Below, piece after piece: positions 35,324 through 44,247 of a stretch of DNA of 64,000 nucleotides. Source of the DNA: Leifsonia sp. 466MF. GTDB lineage: Bacteria > Actinomycetota > Actinomycetes > Actinomycetales > Microbacteriaceae. The position numbers were made by a program, and so were the translations under genes. Within the stretch, counting starts at the first letter, position 1. Each line of letters begins with the position of its first letter. The stretch spans positions 868,001 through 932,000 of the forward strand of contig NZ_LT629696.1 of assembly GCF_900100265.1 (NCBI RefSeq), in the 5' to 3' direction. A model generated the notes under the pieces. The model had not been told where the DNA came from, ran no database searches, and saw only the letters and a program-made list of their open reading frames with translations.

Positions 35324-35917
35324 GTGACCGAGACGCTCCGCTCCGACGCCCTGCGCCGAGGGCGGCCCGGCTACGACCAGCGGGGCATCCTCGAGGTCGC
35401 GGTCGCCGCGTTCAACGAGCACGGCTACGACGCGACCTCCATCGGGATGCTGGCCGACCGCCTCGGACTGTCGAAGTCGGCGATCTACCATCACGTCTCA
35501 TCCAAGGACGAGCTACTCGCCCTCGCGCTCGACGAAGCCCTCGACGGGCTGGAGGGCGTGCTGCGGGCACCCGAGGCGACGACGGGGCCGGCGGCCGACC
35601 GGCTCGCCTACGTGCTGCGTGGCGCGGTGCGGGTGCTCGCCGACCGGCTGCCGTACGTGACGCTGCTGCTGCGGGTGCGCGGCAACACCGAGGTGGAGCG
35701 GGCGGCGCTGGCCCGTCGCCGCGCGTTCGACCACGCGGTCGCCGAACTGGTGGCCGAGGCGCGGGCCGAGGGCTCCTTGCGCACCGACGCGGATCCCGCG
35801 GTCGTCGCGCGTCTCCTCTTCGGCATGATCAACTCCCTCACCGAGTGGTACACCCCCGCGGGCCCGCTGACCCCCGACGACCTCGCCGACACCATCCTCG
35901 CGCTCGCCCTCCGCTGA
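35324..35917 (+). CDS. paaR: TetR-family regulator, probable PaaR
   Basis: A 197-residue repressor. The N-terminal helix-turn-helix (ILEVAVAAFNEHGYDATSIG and LGLSKSAIYHHVSSKDELL) is typical TetR, and the rest is the ligand-binding helical domain. Its position divergent from paaA and the two operator sites in the locus argue that it senses phenylacetyl-CoA. The GTG start has CAGACT six bases upstream and no Shine-Dalgarno sequence. A long inverted repeat follows it. Confidence 0.85.
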   Translation: MTETLRSDALRRGRPGYDQRGILEVAVAAFNEHGYDATSIGMLADRLGLSKSAIYHHVSSKDELLALALDEALDGLEGVLRAPEATTGPAADRLAYVLRGAVRVLADRLPYVTLLLRVRGNTEVERAALARRRAFDHAVAELVAEARAEGSLRTDADPAVVARLLFGMINSLTEWYTPAGPLTPDDLADTILALALR

Positions 35918-35925
35918 CGCCCGCG

Positions 35926-36004
35926 CCCCAAGCCAACAGCTCCTGAGTTTTTCGCGCTCGCAGCGGCGATTCGTGCGAAAAACTCAGGAGCTGTTGGCTT
36001 GGGG
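35926..36004. repeat. Perfect 30-bp-arm inverted repeat between convergent genes (copy 2 of dispersed family)
   Basis: Arms 35926-35955 and 35975-36004 are 30 bases each and fully complementary, with a 19-base loop. Twenty-nine consecutive bases of the left arm (35929-35957) recur at 9250-9278. It fills the gap between paaR and paaZ. The stem is far longer than a normal terminator. Confidence 0.92.
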
Positions 36005-36010
36005 GTGAGG

Positions 36011-38098
36011 CTATTTGGCTACGAGGGTCAGGACGTCGTAGGTGGCGACGAGCTCGTCGTGCTGGTTCAGGATGCGCGCATCCCACCGCACCTCGCCGTA
36101 GTCGTCAGTCTCGCGCGGCGTGATCTGCTTCGCCGTCAGGGCGACGCGGATGCTGTCGCCGGGCACGACGGGCGTCAGGAACCGCAGATCCTCCAGCCCG
36201 TAGTTGGCGAGCACCGGTCCCGGCGCCGGGTCGACGAAAAGCCCGGCCGCCCACGACACAAGCAGGTACCCGTGCGCCACCCGCCCGGGGAAGAACGGGT
36301 TGGCGGCCGCGGCCTCCTCATCCATGTGCGCGTAGAACGTGTCGCCCGTGAACGTCGCGAACGTCTCGATGTCGTCGAGCGTGATCCGCCGCGAGCCGGA
36401 CTGGACCTGGTCGCCGATCCGCAGGGTCGCCAGCGACTTCCGGAAGGGATGCGGCGGCTCGGCCGACGCGGCGGCACCGGGATGCCACACTCCGGTGATC
36501 GCGGTGAGCAGATCGGGAGACCCCTGCAGCGCCGTCCGCTGCATGTGGTTCAGCACCGCCCGGATCCCGCCCAGCTCCTCACCGCCTCCCGCGCGCCCCG
36601 GCCCGCCGTGCACCAGGTGCGGCATCGGGGAGCCGTGCCCGGTGGAGGTGCGGGCGTCGTCGCGGTCGAGCACCAGGATGCGGCCGTTGTAGGCCGCAGA
36701 GCCCAGCACGAACGTGCGCGCGAACTCCGGATCGTGGGTCGCCACGCTTGTCACGAGCGACCCGCCGCCGCGCGCGACCAGCGCGACCGCTTCCTCCGCC
36801 GTGTCGTACGACAGGACGCTCGCGACCGGCCCGAATGCCTCGACGGTGTGCGCCTCGGGCGTCCACGCGTCGGCGAACCGCAGCAGCACCGGGGCGACGA
36901 AGGCGCCCTCCGGGGCCGCGCCGGTCGTGCCGTCGGCCCGCAAGACGGTCGGCTGGTCGAGTCCGCCGAGCACCAGCTCTCCGCCCGCCGCGACGAGCCG
37001 CCCCACCTGGCGCAGCACCTCCTCGCGCTGCGTGCGCGAGGCGAGCGGCCCCATCGTCACGCCCTCGGCGCGCGGATCGCCGATCACGACGCGCGCAGCG
37101 ATCCGGTCGCGCACCGCCGCGATCACGGAGTCCGCGAGCGGCGCCGGGACGATCGCCCGGCGGATGGCCGTGCACTTCTGCCCGGACTTGGCCGTCATCT
37201 CGACGACCAATCCCTTCACGTACGCGTCGAACTCCGGCGTCCCGGTGACGGCATCCGGCCCGAGCACCGACGCGTTGATCGAGTCGGTCTCGCTGGTGAA
37301 CCGCACCCCACCGGTCTGCACCGAGTCGTGCGCCTTCAGGCGTTCGGCGGTGGATGCGGACCCCGTGAACGCGACCAGGTCACCGAGCCGCAGGTGGTCG
37401 AACAGGTCGGGGACCGATCCGCTCACCAGCTGCAGGGAGCCCGCGGGCAGGAGCCCGGACTCGACCATGATCCGCACGGCGGCCTCGGCCACGAACGCGG
37501 TCGGGGTGGCCGGCTTGACGAGCGTCGGCATCCCGGCGAGGAAGGAGGGCGCGAGCTTCTCGAGCATCCCCCAGACCGGGAAGTTGAAGGCGTTGATCTG
37601 CACGGCGACGCCCGGCAGCCGGGTGTAGACGTGGCGGCCGAGGAAGCTGCCGTCCTTCGACAGCTGCTCGGCGGGACCGTCGAGCACGACCTGCGCGTTG
37701 GGCAGCTCGCGCCGTCCCTTCGAGCCGTAGGTGAACATCGCGCCGATGCCGCCGTCGACGTCGATCCAGGCGTCGGCGCGGGTCGCGCCGGCCTGGGCGG
37801 ACAGCTCGTACAGCTCGTCCTTGCGCTCGGTAAGCGCCTGCGCGAGCTGCTTGAGCAGCAGGGCGCGCTGGTGGAACGTCAACGCGCCGAGGGAGCGCTG
37901 TCCGACGGTCCGGGCGTGGTCGAGCGCGCCCGCGAGGTCGAGGCCGGCGGTGCTGACCCGCGCGATGACGGCGCCGGTGGAGGCGTCGAGCACCTCGGCG
38001 GCACCGCCCTCGGTACCGTCCTCAGTGGCGCCGCCGCCAGCACCGACCGCGGATTCGGGCGTCCACCATTCATCGCGGATGTAGCTGGGCAGGATCAT
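36011..38098 (-). CDS. paaZ: Bifunctional oxepin-CoA hydrolase/aldehyde dehydrogenase PaaZ
   Basis: The 695-residue fusion opens the oxepin ring and oxidises the resulting aldehyde to 3-oxo-5,6-dehydrosuberyl-CoA. Residues about 1-520 are the aldehyde dehydrogenase (FNFPVWGMLEKLAPSFLAGM, FTGSASTAERL, the cysteine in GQKCTAIRR). Residues about 550-695 are an MaoC-like hot-dog hydratase (FATFTGDTFYAHMDEEAA, GRVAHGYLLVSWAAGLFV). GAGGAGG before the ATG supports the start. The gene is separate from the paaA operon. Confidence 0.95.
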   Translation of the reverse strand: MILPSYIRDEWWTPESAVGAGGGATEDGTEGGAAEVLDASTGAVIARVSTAGLDLAGALDHARTVGQRSLGALTFHQRALLLKQLAQALTERKDELYELSAQAGATRADAWIDVDGGIGAMFTYGSKGRRELPNAQVVLDGPAEQLSKDGSFLGRHVYTRLPGVAVQINAFNFPVWGMLEKLAPSFLAGMPTLVKPATPTAFVAEAAVRIMVESGLLPAGSLQLVSGSVPDLFDHLRLGDLVAFTGSASTAERLKAHDSVQTGGVRFTSETDSINASVLGPDAVTGTPEFDAYVKGLVVEMTAKSGQKCTAIRRAIVPAPLADSVIAAVRDRIAARVVIGDPRAEGVTMGPLASRTQREEVLRQVGRLVAAGGELVLGGLDQPTVLRADGTTGAAPEGAFVAPVLLRFADAWTPEAHTVEAFGPVASVLSYDTAEEAVALVARGGGSLVTSVATHDPEFARTFVLGSAAYNGRILVLDRDDARTSTGHGSPMPHLVHGGPGRAGGGEELGGIRAVLNHMQRTALQGSPDLLTAITGVWHPGAAASAEPPHPFRKSLATLRIGDQVQSGSRRITLDDIETFATFTGDTFYAHMDEEAAAANPFFPGRVAHGYLLVSWAAGLFVDPAPGPVLANYGLEDLRFLTPVVPGDSIRVALTAKQITPRETDDYGEVRWDARILNQHDELVATYDVLTLVAK

Positions 38099-38134
38099 CG
38101 AAGGCCTCCTCGAGTGGATGCGTATGCTGGCGGC

Positions 38135-38536
38135 ATGGCCGACGGCGACTGGACGATCGAACTGGGTGAGCTCGACGTGAAGATGGGGGTGCGCATCCTG
38201 GAGCAGTCCGCGGAGCGCGTGGTGGCGACGATGCCGGTCGAGGGGAACCGCCAGTCGTTCGGGCTGCTGCACGGCGGCGCGTCGGTCGCGTTCGCGGAGG
38301 CGCTCGGGTCGTGGGCGGCCGTCATCCACGCCGGTCCCGGGCGCAGCGCGGTCGGCGTCGACATCAACGCGACCCACCACCGAGCGGCGCGGTCGGGCGT
38401 GGTGACCGGGGTCGCGACGGCGATCCGGCTGGGTCGTACCATCGCGTCGCACGAGATCGTCATCACCGACGAGGACGGCAACCGGCTCTGCACGGCGCGC
38501 ATCACGAACCTCATCGTGGACGCTCCCGGGCGGTAG
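38135..38536 (+). CDS. paaI: PaaI-type hot-dog acyl-CoA thioesterase
   Basis: The 133-residue thioesterase carries SFGLLHGGASVAFAEALGSW, the hot-dog helix with the HGG nucleophile-activating loop and the acidic residue. PaaI releases CoA from dead-end ring intermediates. TATGCT six bases before the ATG suggests a leaderless message. It is divergent from paaZ and overlaps the convergent paaH tail by 26 bases. Confidence 0.9.
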   Translation: MADGDWTIELGELDVKMGVRILEQSAERVVATMPVEGNRQSFGLLHGGASVAFAEALGSWAAVIHAGPGRSAVGVDINATHHRAARSGVVTGVATAIRLGRTIASHEIVITDEDGNRLCTARITNLIVDAPGR

Positions 38537-39398
38537 GGACCGGCGACCCGTCCTCACCCCAGGCGAAGAACCCCTGGCCGGTCTTGCGGCCGAGCATCCC
38601 CTCATCCACCATGCGCCGCAGCAGCTCCGGCGGCTCGAAACGCGGCCCCAGCTCGCGGGCGAGGTACTCGGCGATGTCGAGCCGCACATCCAGCCCGACC
38701 ATGTCGGTGAGCCGCAGCGGACCGACGGGATGCTTGTAGCCGAGCTCCATGGCGGTGTCGATGTCGTCGGGGGTGGCGACGCCCTCCTCGACCATCCGGA
38801 TCGCCTCCAGCCCGAGCAGCACCCCGAGGCGGGAGGAGGCGAAGCCGGGGGAGTCGCGCACGGTGATCGCCGTCTTGCCGAGCGCGCGCACCCACCGTTC
38901 GGCGGCCTCCCCAGCGGTGGCGGCGGTCGCGGTACCCAGCACGACCTCCACGAGAGTGGATGCGGGGACCGGGTTGAAGAAATGCAGCCCTAGGAACGCG
39001 CCCGGCCGGGTCAGCCCCTCCGCCAGGGTGTCGATCGACAGGGACGATGTGTTCGTCGCGAGCACCGCATCCACCGGCAGCAGCTGCTCGGCGCGGGCGA
39101 GGGCCTCGCGCTTCAGGTCGAGCAGCTCGGGCACCGCCTCGATCGCGAGGCCCGCGCCGTTCAGCGCCTCCCAGGTCACGGTGACGAGCAGGCGCGCGGG
39201 GTCGGGGGCCGGGGAGCCGCGGCGGACGCTGCCCTCGACGGCGGTGAGGATGCGGTCCCGCGCCTCCGACGCGGCGGTCGCGTTCTGCTCGACCACGGCC
39301 ACCTCCGCACCCGCCATGAGGAACGCGTGCGCGATGCCCGCGCCCATCCGTCCACCGCCGATCACGGCGACCCGTTCGGGCAGGCCCGTCGTGCTCAT
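38511..39398 (-). CDS. paaH: 3-hydroxyacyl-CoA dehydrogenase PaaH
   Basis: A 295-residue NAD-dependent dehydrogenase. It has the dinucleotide fold VAVIGGGRMGAGIAHAF, the catalytic histidine in GLHFFNPVP, the serine in NTSSLSID and the family end GFFAWGEDG. It oxidises 3-hydroxyadipyl-CoA in the lower Paa pathway. The start overlaps the paaF stop (ATGA). Its 3' end overlaps paaI on the other strand. Confidence 0.92.
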   Translation of the reverse strand: MSTTGLPERVAVIGGGRMGAGIAHAFLMAGAEVAVVEQNATAASEARDRILTAVEGSVRRGSPAPDPARLLVTVTWEALNGAGLAIEAVPELLDLKREALARAEQLLPVDAVLATNTSSLSIDTLAEGLTRPGAFLGLHFFNPVPASTLVEVVLGTATAATAGEAAERWVRALGKTAITVRDSPGFASSRLGVLLGLEAIRMVEEGVATPDDIDTAMELGYKHPVGPLRLTDMVGLDVRLDIAEYLARELGPRFEPPELLRRMVDEGMLGRKTGQGFFAWGEDGSPVPTARERPR

Positions 39399-40141
39399 CT
39401 CCTGCTCCTCCGCTCCAGGAACTCGGTCATCCTCCGCCGCTTCTCCGGCGACTCGAACAGCACCGCCTGCGCCTCGCGCTCGGCGGCGGGATGCCGCTCG
39501 GCGGGCTCGCGCAGCACGCGCTTGGTGAGCCGGGTCGCCTGCGGGTCGTTCGCGGCGATGCGGTCGGCCAGGGCGTGGGCCCCTGCCAGCAGCTCACCCG
39601 GCTCGAACAGGTCGCCGACGAGTCCTGCGGCCAGCGCCTCCTCGCCCGTCAGGATGCGCCCGGTCAGCACCAGCTCGGTGGCGAGCGGCAGGCCGACGAG
39701 CTCCGGCAGCCTCCACAGCGCGCCGGCGGCGGCGATGATCCCAAGGCCGGTCTCCGGGTTGCCGATCCGCAGTCGCGGGGTGCCGATCCGCAGGTCGGCC
39801 GCGTAGGCGAGCTCCGCTCCGCCACCCAGTGCGTATCCGTCGAGGGCGGCGATCACAGGCATCGGGAGCATCGCGATGCGGGTGAAGATCGTGTCGTTGA
39901 TGCCGCTCGCGGCGTCGGCGGCGGTCCGCTCGCGCAGCTCGGCGATGTCGGCGCCGGAGGCGAAGACCCCGCCCGACCCGGTGAGGATGAGGATGCGCGG
40001 CTGCACCTCCAGGGTCGCGCAGACGCGGTGCAGCTCGTCCACCATCTGCTGGTCGATCGCGTTGCGGCGCTCCGGCCGGTCGAGCGTGACCACGACCCTG
40101 TCGTCGCGCTGCTCGACCGCGAGGGTGCTGTACCTGGTCAT
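39395..40141 (-). CDS. paaF: Enoyl-CoA hydratase PaaF
   Basis: A 248-residue crotonase. The two catalytic glutamates are present in ALGGGAELAYAADL and GNPETGLGIIAAAG, unlike the paralogue at 30739, so this is the true hydratase of 2,3-dehydroadipyl-CoA. It starts on the paaJ stop (ATGA) and its stop overlaps the paaH start, giving a coupled operon paaJ-F-H. Confidence 0.92.
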   Translation of the reverse strand: MTRYSTLAVEQRDDRVVVTLDRPERRNAIDQQMVDELHRVCATLEVQPRILILTGSGGVFASGADIAELRERTAADAASGINDTIFTRIAMLPMPVIAALDGYALGGGAELAYAADLRIGTPRLRIGNPETGLGIIAAAGALWRLPELVGLPLATELVLTGRILTGEEALAAGLVGDLFEPGELLAGAHALADRIAANDPQATRLTKRVLREPAERHPAAEREAQAVLFESPEKRRRMTEFLERRSRR

Positions 40142-41322
40142 ACCGCCTCCACGATCAGCGAGGTGCCCTGGCCGACGCCCACGCACATGGTCGCGAGCCC
40201 GCGCCGTGCCCCCTCCCGCTCCATCCGGCCGAGCAGGGTGACGAGGATGCGCGACCCGCTCGAGCCGAGTGCGTGGCCGAGGGCGATGGCGCCGCCGTCC
40301 GCATTGACGACCGCGGGGTCGAGCCCGAGACGGCGGATGCACGCGATGGCCTGGCTGGCGAACGCCTCGTTGAGTTCGACGGCGCCGAGGTCGGAGACGT
40401 CGAGCCCGGCCCGGGCGAGGGCCTTCTGTGTCGCGGGCACCGGACCGAGCCCCATCACCTCGGGCGCGACGCCGGCGCTCGCCGCGGCGACGATCCGCGC
40501 GCGGGGCTGCAGCCCATAGCGCTCGACGGCCGCTGCGCTCGCCACCACGATCGCCGATGCTCCGTCGTTCAGCGGCGACGCGTTGCCTGCGGTGACGACA
40601 CTTCCGCCCGCGACGACCGGCTTCAGACGCGCCAGCGCATCCATCCCGGTGTCGCGGCGGATGCCCTCGTCGGCGGTGACCGTGCAGCCCGGTGTCTGGA
40701 CCGGCAGCAGTTCGGCGTCGAACCGTCCGCCGTCGGCCGCGGCCGCAGCTCGCCGGTGGCTCTCCAGGGCGAAGGCGTCGGCCTCTTCGCGCGTGATGCC
40801 GTCGATCCGGGCGACCTCTTCGGCCGTATCGGGCATCGTGAAGGTCGCCTTGTCGCGTTCGAGCAGGCGCGGGTTGGTGAACCGCCAGCCGATCGACGTG
40901 TCGTACTGCGGCCCCGGCTTCGCCCAGGGGCGTTCCGGCTTCGCCTGCACCCAGGGCGCACGCGTCATCGACTCCACGCCGCCCGCGATCACCAGGTCCG
41001 CATCACCGGCGCGGATCGCCTGCGCAGCTTGGATCACGGCGGTCAAGCCGGATGCGCACAGCCGGTTGACGGTCATGGCCGGCACCGCGTCGGGCAGCCC
41101 GGCGAGCAGAACGGCCATCCGGGCGACGTTGCGGTTGTCTTCGCCGGCCTGGTTCGCGGCGCCCAGGATCACCTCGTCGAGGGCATCCGGGGGAGCAGCC
41201 GCTCGGCGCACCGCCTCGGCGACGACGAGCGCGGCGAGGTCGTCGGGCCGGACACCGGCCAGCGCGCCGCCATAGCGACCGACGGGCGTGCGTACTCCGC
41301 CCACGAGGTAGGCCTCCGCCAT
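40138..41322 (-). CDS. paaJ: Acyl-CoA thiolase PaaJ/PcaF
   Basis: The 394-residue thiolase has the nucleophilic cysteine in VNRLCASGL (about residue 90), the GHALGSSGSR histidine motif and the second cysteine in ATMCVGVGQGTSLI. It splits 3-oxoadipyl-CoA and probably also 3-oxo-5,6-dehydrosuberyl-CoA to acetyl-CoA and smaller acyl-CoAs. ATG at 41322 has GAGGGAGAG upstream. A PaaR-like operator lies 21 bases upstream. Confidence 0.93.
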   Translation of the reverse strand: MAEAYLVGGVRTPVGRYGGALAGVRPDDLAALVVAEAVRRAAAPPDALDEVILGAANQAGEDNRNVARMAVLLAGLPDAVPAMTVNRLCASGLTAVIQAAQAIRAGDADLVIAGGVESMTRAPWVQAKPERPWAKPGPQYDTSIGWRFTNPRLLERDKATFTMPDTAEEVARIDGITREEADAFALESHRRAAAAADGGRFDAELLPVQTPGCTVTADEGIRRDTGMDALARLKPVVAGGSVVTAGNASPLNDGASAIVVASAAAVERYGLQPRARIVAAASAGVAPEVMGLGPVPATQKALARAGLDVSDLGAVELNEAFASQAIACIRRLGLDPAVVNADGGAIALGHALGSSGSRILVTLLGRMEREGARRGLATMCVGVGQGTSLIVEAV

Positions 41323-41342
41323 CGCGCTCTCCCTCGAACCCG

Positions 41343-41364
41343 AATTACCGAACGAGCGTTCAGC
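41343..41364. promoter_or_regulatory. PaaR-like operator upstream of paaJ
   Basis: AATTACCGAACGAGCGTTCAGC aligns with the site at 35265 and differs from the same 22-bp consensus at three defined positions. It starts 21 bases before the paaJ ATG. It would let one TetR repressor control both Paa operons. Confidence 0.65.
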
Positions 41365-41425
41365 AATTGCATCGTCGCAGAATCGCCGCCCCTGGGCAAC
41401 CCGTCCGTCGGCTCCCGCCGGCGAG

Positions 41426-41474
41426 GGGTCGCAACACGCCGTCATCCGGCGCGCATAACGGCGTGTTGCGACCC
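41426..41474. repeat. Long-arm inverted repeat after the lrp gene
   Basis: Arms 41426-41442 and 41458-41474 are 17 bases and perfect, with a 15-base loop. It starts 14 bases after the stop of the minus-strand Lrp gene, so it probably terminates it before paaJ. Confidence 0.85.
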
Positions 41475-41487
41475 ACAGGAGTGGGCG

Positions 41488-41916
41488 TCAGCGCTGGTCG
41501 TGGTCCTCGAACACCAGCGACGTCTTCGTGTCCCGCACCGACGGGATGCTCGTCAGCTCCTCCAGCACCACCCGCCGCAGGTCTTCGTTGTCGCGAGCCC
41601 GGACCAGCAGGATGACGTCGAAGTCGCCGCCGACGAGGGCGAAATGCTCCACCTCGGGGATCTGCCGGAGCCGGTCGCGCAGGTCGTGCCAGGCCGCCTG
41701 CTCCACGCGCATGGTCACGTACGCCGATGACCGGCGCCCGGACAGCCGCGGGTCGACCTTCGCGGTGAAGCCGGTGATGACGCCGTCCGAGACGAGCCGG
41801 GAGAGCCGCGCATAGGCATTGGCGCGCGACACGTGAGCCGCCTCCGCGACCGCCGTGATGGAGGCGCGGCCGTCGGCGCGCAGAGCGTCCAGGATGCGTA
41901 CGTCGATGTCGTCCAT
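41488..41916 (-). CDS. Lrp/AsnC-family regulator
   Basis: A 142-residue regulator. The helix-turn-helix is ITAVAEAAHVSRANAYARLSRL and the C-terminal RAM ligand-binding domain starts near 65 (VTMRVEQAAW, ALVGGDFDVILLVRA). It lies divergent from the branched-chain 2-oxoacid dehydrogenase genes, as BkdR does in Pseudomonas, so control of that operon by branched-chain amino acids is likely. No good Shine-Dalgarno sequence precedes the ATG. Confidence 0.88.
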   Translation of the reverse strand: MDDIDVRILDALRADGRASITAVAEAAHVSRANAYARLSRLVSDGVITGFTAKVDPRLSGRRSSAYVTMRVEQAAWHDLRDRLRQIPEVEHFALVGGDFDVILLVRARDNEDLRRVVLEELTSIPSVRDTKTSLVFEDHDQR

Positions 41917-42043
41917 GGTGCTGGACAGTCTGGCACTCCAACGCGTCCAGCGCATCCATTCGTCTCGACTCCGGCGCACCCGTAGCATCCGGGGTCCAGC
42001 GAAGTCATCCTGATGATGAGCGACGTCTTTCAAAGGAGAACGG

Positions 42044-43198
42044 ATGCACGCCGACGCACCGCTGCGCGCGGACGACCTGCTGCCGGGCGACACCCCGCTG
42101 CGGCTCATCGACCAGGACGGGTCCGCGGACCCGAGCGGCCACGCCGCCCTCGCGCAAGGCCGCGTCCCCGGCCAGGACACCCTGCGGGACGGCTACCGCC
42201 GCCTCGTCCTCGCCCGCCGCCTCAACGACCAGGCGGACGCCCTTGTCCGTCAGGGGCGGCTCGCGGTGTACCCGTCGTCACACGGTCAGGAGGCCTGCGA
42301 GATCGCCGCGGCGATGGTGCTCGGCGAGCAGGACTGGCTGTTCCCGACCTACCGTGACACCGTCGCGGTGATCGCGCGTGGCGTCGACCCGTTCGAGGCG
42401 TTCGTGCTCCTCCGCGGCGACTGGCACTCCGGCTATGACCCCAACCGGCACCGCGTCGCACCGCAGGCGACGCCGCTGGCGACCCAACTGCTGCATGCGG
42501 TCGGCTTCGCCCACGCGGCCCGCCTGCGCGGCGAGGACACCGTGGTGCTCGCGATGTGCGGCGACGGCGCGACAAGCGAGGGCGACTTCCACGAGGCGCT
42601 CAACTTCGCCGCCGTCTTCCACCTGCCCGTCGTCTTCCTGGTGCAGAACAACGGCTACGCGATCTCCGTGCCCCTCAGCCGACAGACCGCCGCGCCGAGT
42701 CTGGCGCACAAGGGCGTCGGCTACGGGATGCGCGGGCGCCTCGTCGACGGCAACGACCTCGCCGCTCTGCTCGCGGTGCTCGGGGAGGCCGTTGAGGAGG
42801 CGCGCGAGGGCGGAGGCCCGACGCTCGTCGAGGCGGTCACCTACCGGGTCAAGTCGCACACCAACGCCGACGACGCCACTCGCTACCGCACCTCCGACGA
42901 GGTGGAGCCGTGGCTCGCCCGCGACCCGCTGCTCCGCCTGCGCGCCTGGCTGACCGCTGAGGGCGCGCTCACCGAGGGTGACGACGCCGAGGTGCATGCG
43001 CACGCCGAGCGGGTCGCCGCAGACCTCCGGACGGCGATCATGGCCGACGCCGAGCCGCATCCCGAAGACCTGTTCGCCCACGTCTACGCCACCCCGACCC
43101 CGCAGCTGCGTGAGCAGGCCGAGCAGCTCGCCGCCGAGCTCCGCGCCGCCGACGCGGGCCACGCGGGCCAGCCGACCAGCCAGGAGGCCGCACGATGA
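42044..43198 (+). CDS. bkdA: Branched-chain 2-oxoacid dehydrogenase E1 alpha subunit
   Basis: A 384-residue thiamine-pyrophosphate enzyme subunit. The cofactor motif is CGDGATSEGDFHEALNFAAV followed by QNNGYAIS, and the phosphorylation-loop region is YRVKSHTNADDATRYR. It decarboxylates branched-chain 2-oxo acids together with the beta subunit. AAGGAG is well placed before the ATG. Pyruvate as substrate cannot be excluded, but the Lrp neighbour and the sequence favour branched-chain acids, which supply the iso/anteiso fatty acids of this family. Confidence 0.88.
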   Translation: MHADAPLRADDLLPGDTPLRLIDQDGSADPSGHAALAQGRVPGQDTLRDGYRRLVLARRLNDQADALVRQGRLAVYPSSHGQEACEIAAAMVLGEQDWLFPTYRDTVAVIARGVDPFEAFVLLRGDWHSGYDPNRHRVAPQATPLATQLLHAVGFAHAARLRGEDTVVLAMCGDGATSEGDFHEALNFAAVFHLPVVFLVQNNGYAISVPLSRQTAAPSLAHKGVGYGMRGRLVDGNDLAALLAVLGEAVEEAREGGGPTLVEAVTYRVKSHTNADDATRYRTSDEVEPWLARDPLLRLRAWLTAEGALTEGDDAEVHAHAERVAADLRTAIMADAEPHPEDLFAHVYATPTPQLREQAEQLAAELRAADAGHAGQPTSQEAAR

Positions 43199-44247
43199 CG
43201 CTCATGCACGACGCTCCCGCCGAACGCCCGGCCGGCGCGGAACCGGAGCAGGCCGCATCCACCGCACCCGCCACCACGACGATGGCGCAGGCGCTCAACC
43301 GGGCCCTTGCCGACGCGCTCGCCGCCGACCCGTCCGTCGTCGTCTTCGGAGAGGACGTCGGCGCCCTCGGCGGCGTCTTCCGCATCACCGACGGGCTGAC
43401 CGCCCGCTTCGGCGAGAGCCGCTGCTTCGACACTCCGCTGGCCGAGTCCGGCATCGTCGGCACGGCGGTCGGCATGGCCATGAACGGGATGCGCCCGGTC
43501 GTCGAAATGCAGTTCGACGCCTTCGCGTATCCGGCTTTCGAGCAGATCGTCGACCACGTCGCCAAGATGGGCAACCGCACGCAGGGCCGCCTGCGCCTTC
43601 CGATGGTCGTGCGCATCCCGTACGCCGGCGGCATCGGCGGGGTGGAGCACCACTCCGACTCGTCGGAGGCGTACTACGTGCACACGCCCGGGTTGACCGT
43701 GGTGTCGCCCGCGACCCCGCAGGACGCGTACGGGCTGCTGCGCGCCGCCATCGCGCATCCCGACCCGGTCATCTTCCTCGAGCCGAAGAAGCTGTACTGG
43801 TCGACCGGCGAGGTGGATGTGGAGGCGCCCCTTCCCGAGATCGGCCGCGCGCGAGTCGCCCGCGAGGGCGACGACGTGACGCTGATCGCGTACGGCCCGT
43901 CCGTGCCGGTCGCGCTCGCCGCTGCCGAGGCCGCGGCGGAGGACGGCCGCAGCGTCGGGGTCATCGACCTGCGGTCGCTGGTCCCGTTCGACGACGAGAC
44001 GGTGTGCGCGGCGGTCCGCCGCACCGGCCGCGCGGTCGTGGTGGCGGAGGCGCCCGGTTTCGCCAGCATGGCGGCCGAGATCGTGGCGCGGGTGTCGGAG
44101 CGCTGCTTCCACCACCTGCTCGCGCCGGTGCACCGCGTCACCGGGTTCGACACCCCCTTCGCCCCGCCCAAGCTGGAGCGGTTCTACCTGCCCGACATCG
44201 ACCGCGTGCTCGATGCGGTGGATGCGCTGCAGTGGGAGGACGCATGA
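43195..44247 (+). CDS. bkdB: Branched-chain 2-oxoacid dehydrogenase E1 beta subunit
   Basis: The 350-residue partner of bkdA. It has GEDVGALGGVFRITDGL, the conserved FDTPLAESGIVGTAVGMAM and the transketolase C-terminal segment VIDLRSLVPFDDETV. The start overlaps the bkdA stop (ATGA). Confidence 0.9.
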   Translation: MTLMHDAPAERPAGAEPEQAASTAPATTTMAQALNRALADALAADPSVVVFGEDVGALGGVFRITDGLTARFGESRCFDTPLAESGIVGTAVGMAMNGMRPVVEMQFDAFAYPAFEQIVDHVAKMGNRTQGRLRLPMVVRIPYAGGIGGVEHHSDSSEAYYVHTPGLTVVSPATPQDAYGLLRAAIAHPDPVIFLEPKKLYWSTGEVDVEAPLPEIGRARVAREGDDVTLIAYGPSVPVALAAAEAAAEDGRSVGVIDLRSLVPFDDETVCAAVRRTGRAVVVAEAPGFASMAAEIVARVSERCFHHLLAPVHRVTGFDTPFAPPKLERFYLPDIDRVLDAVDALQWEDA

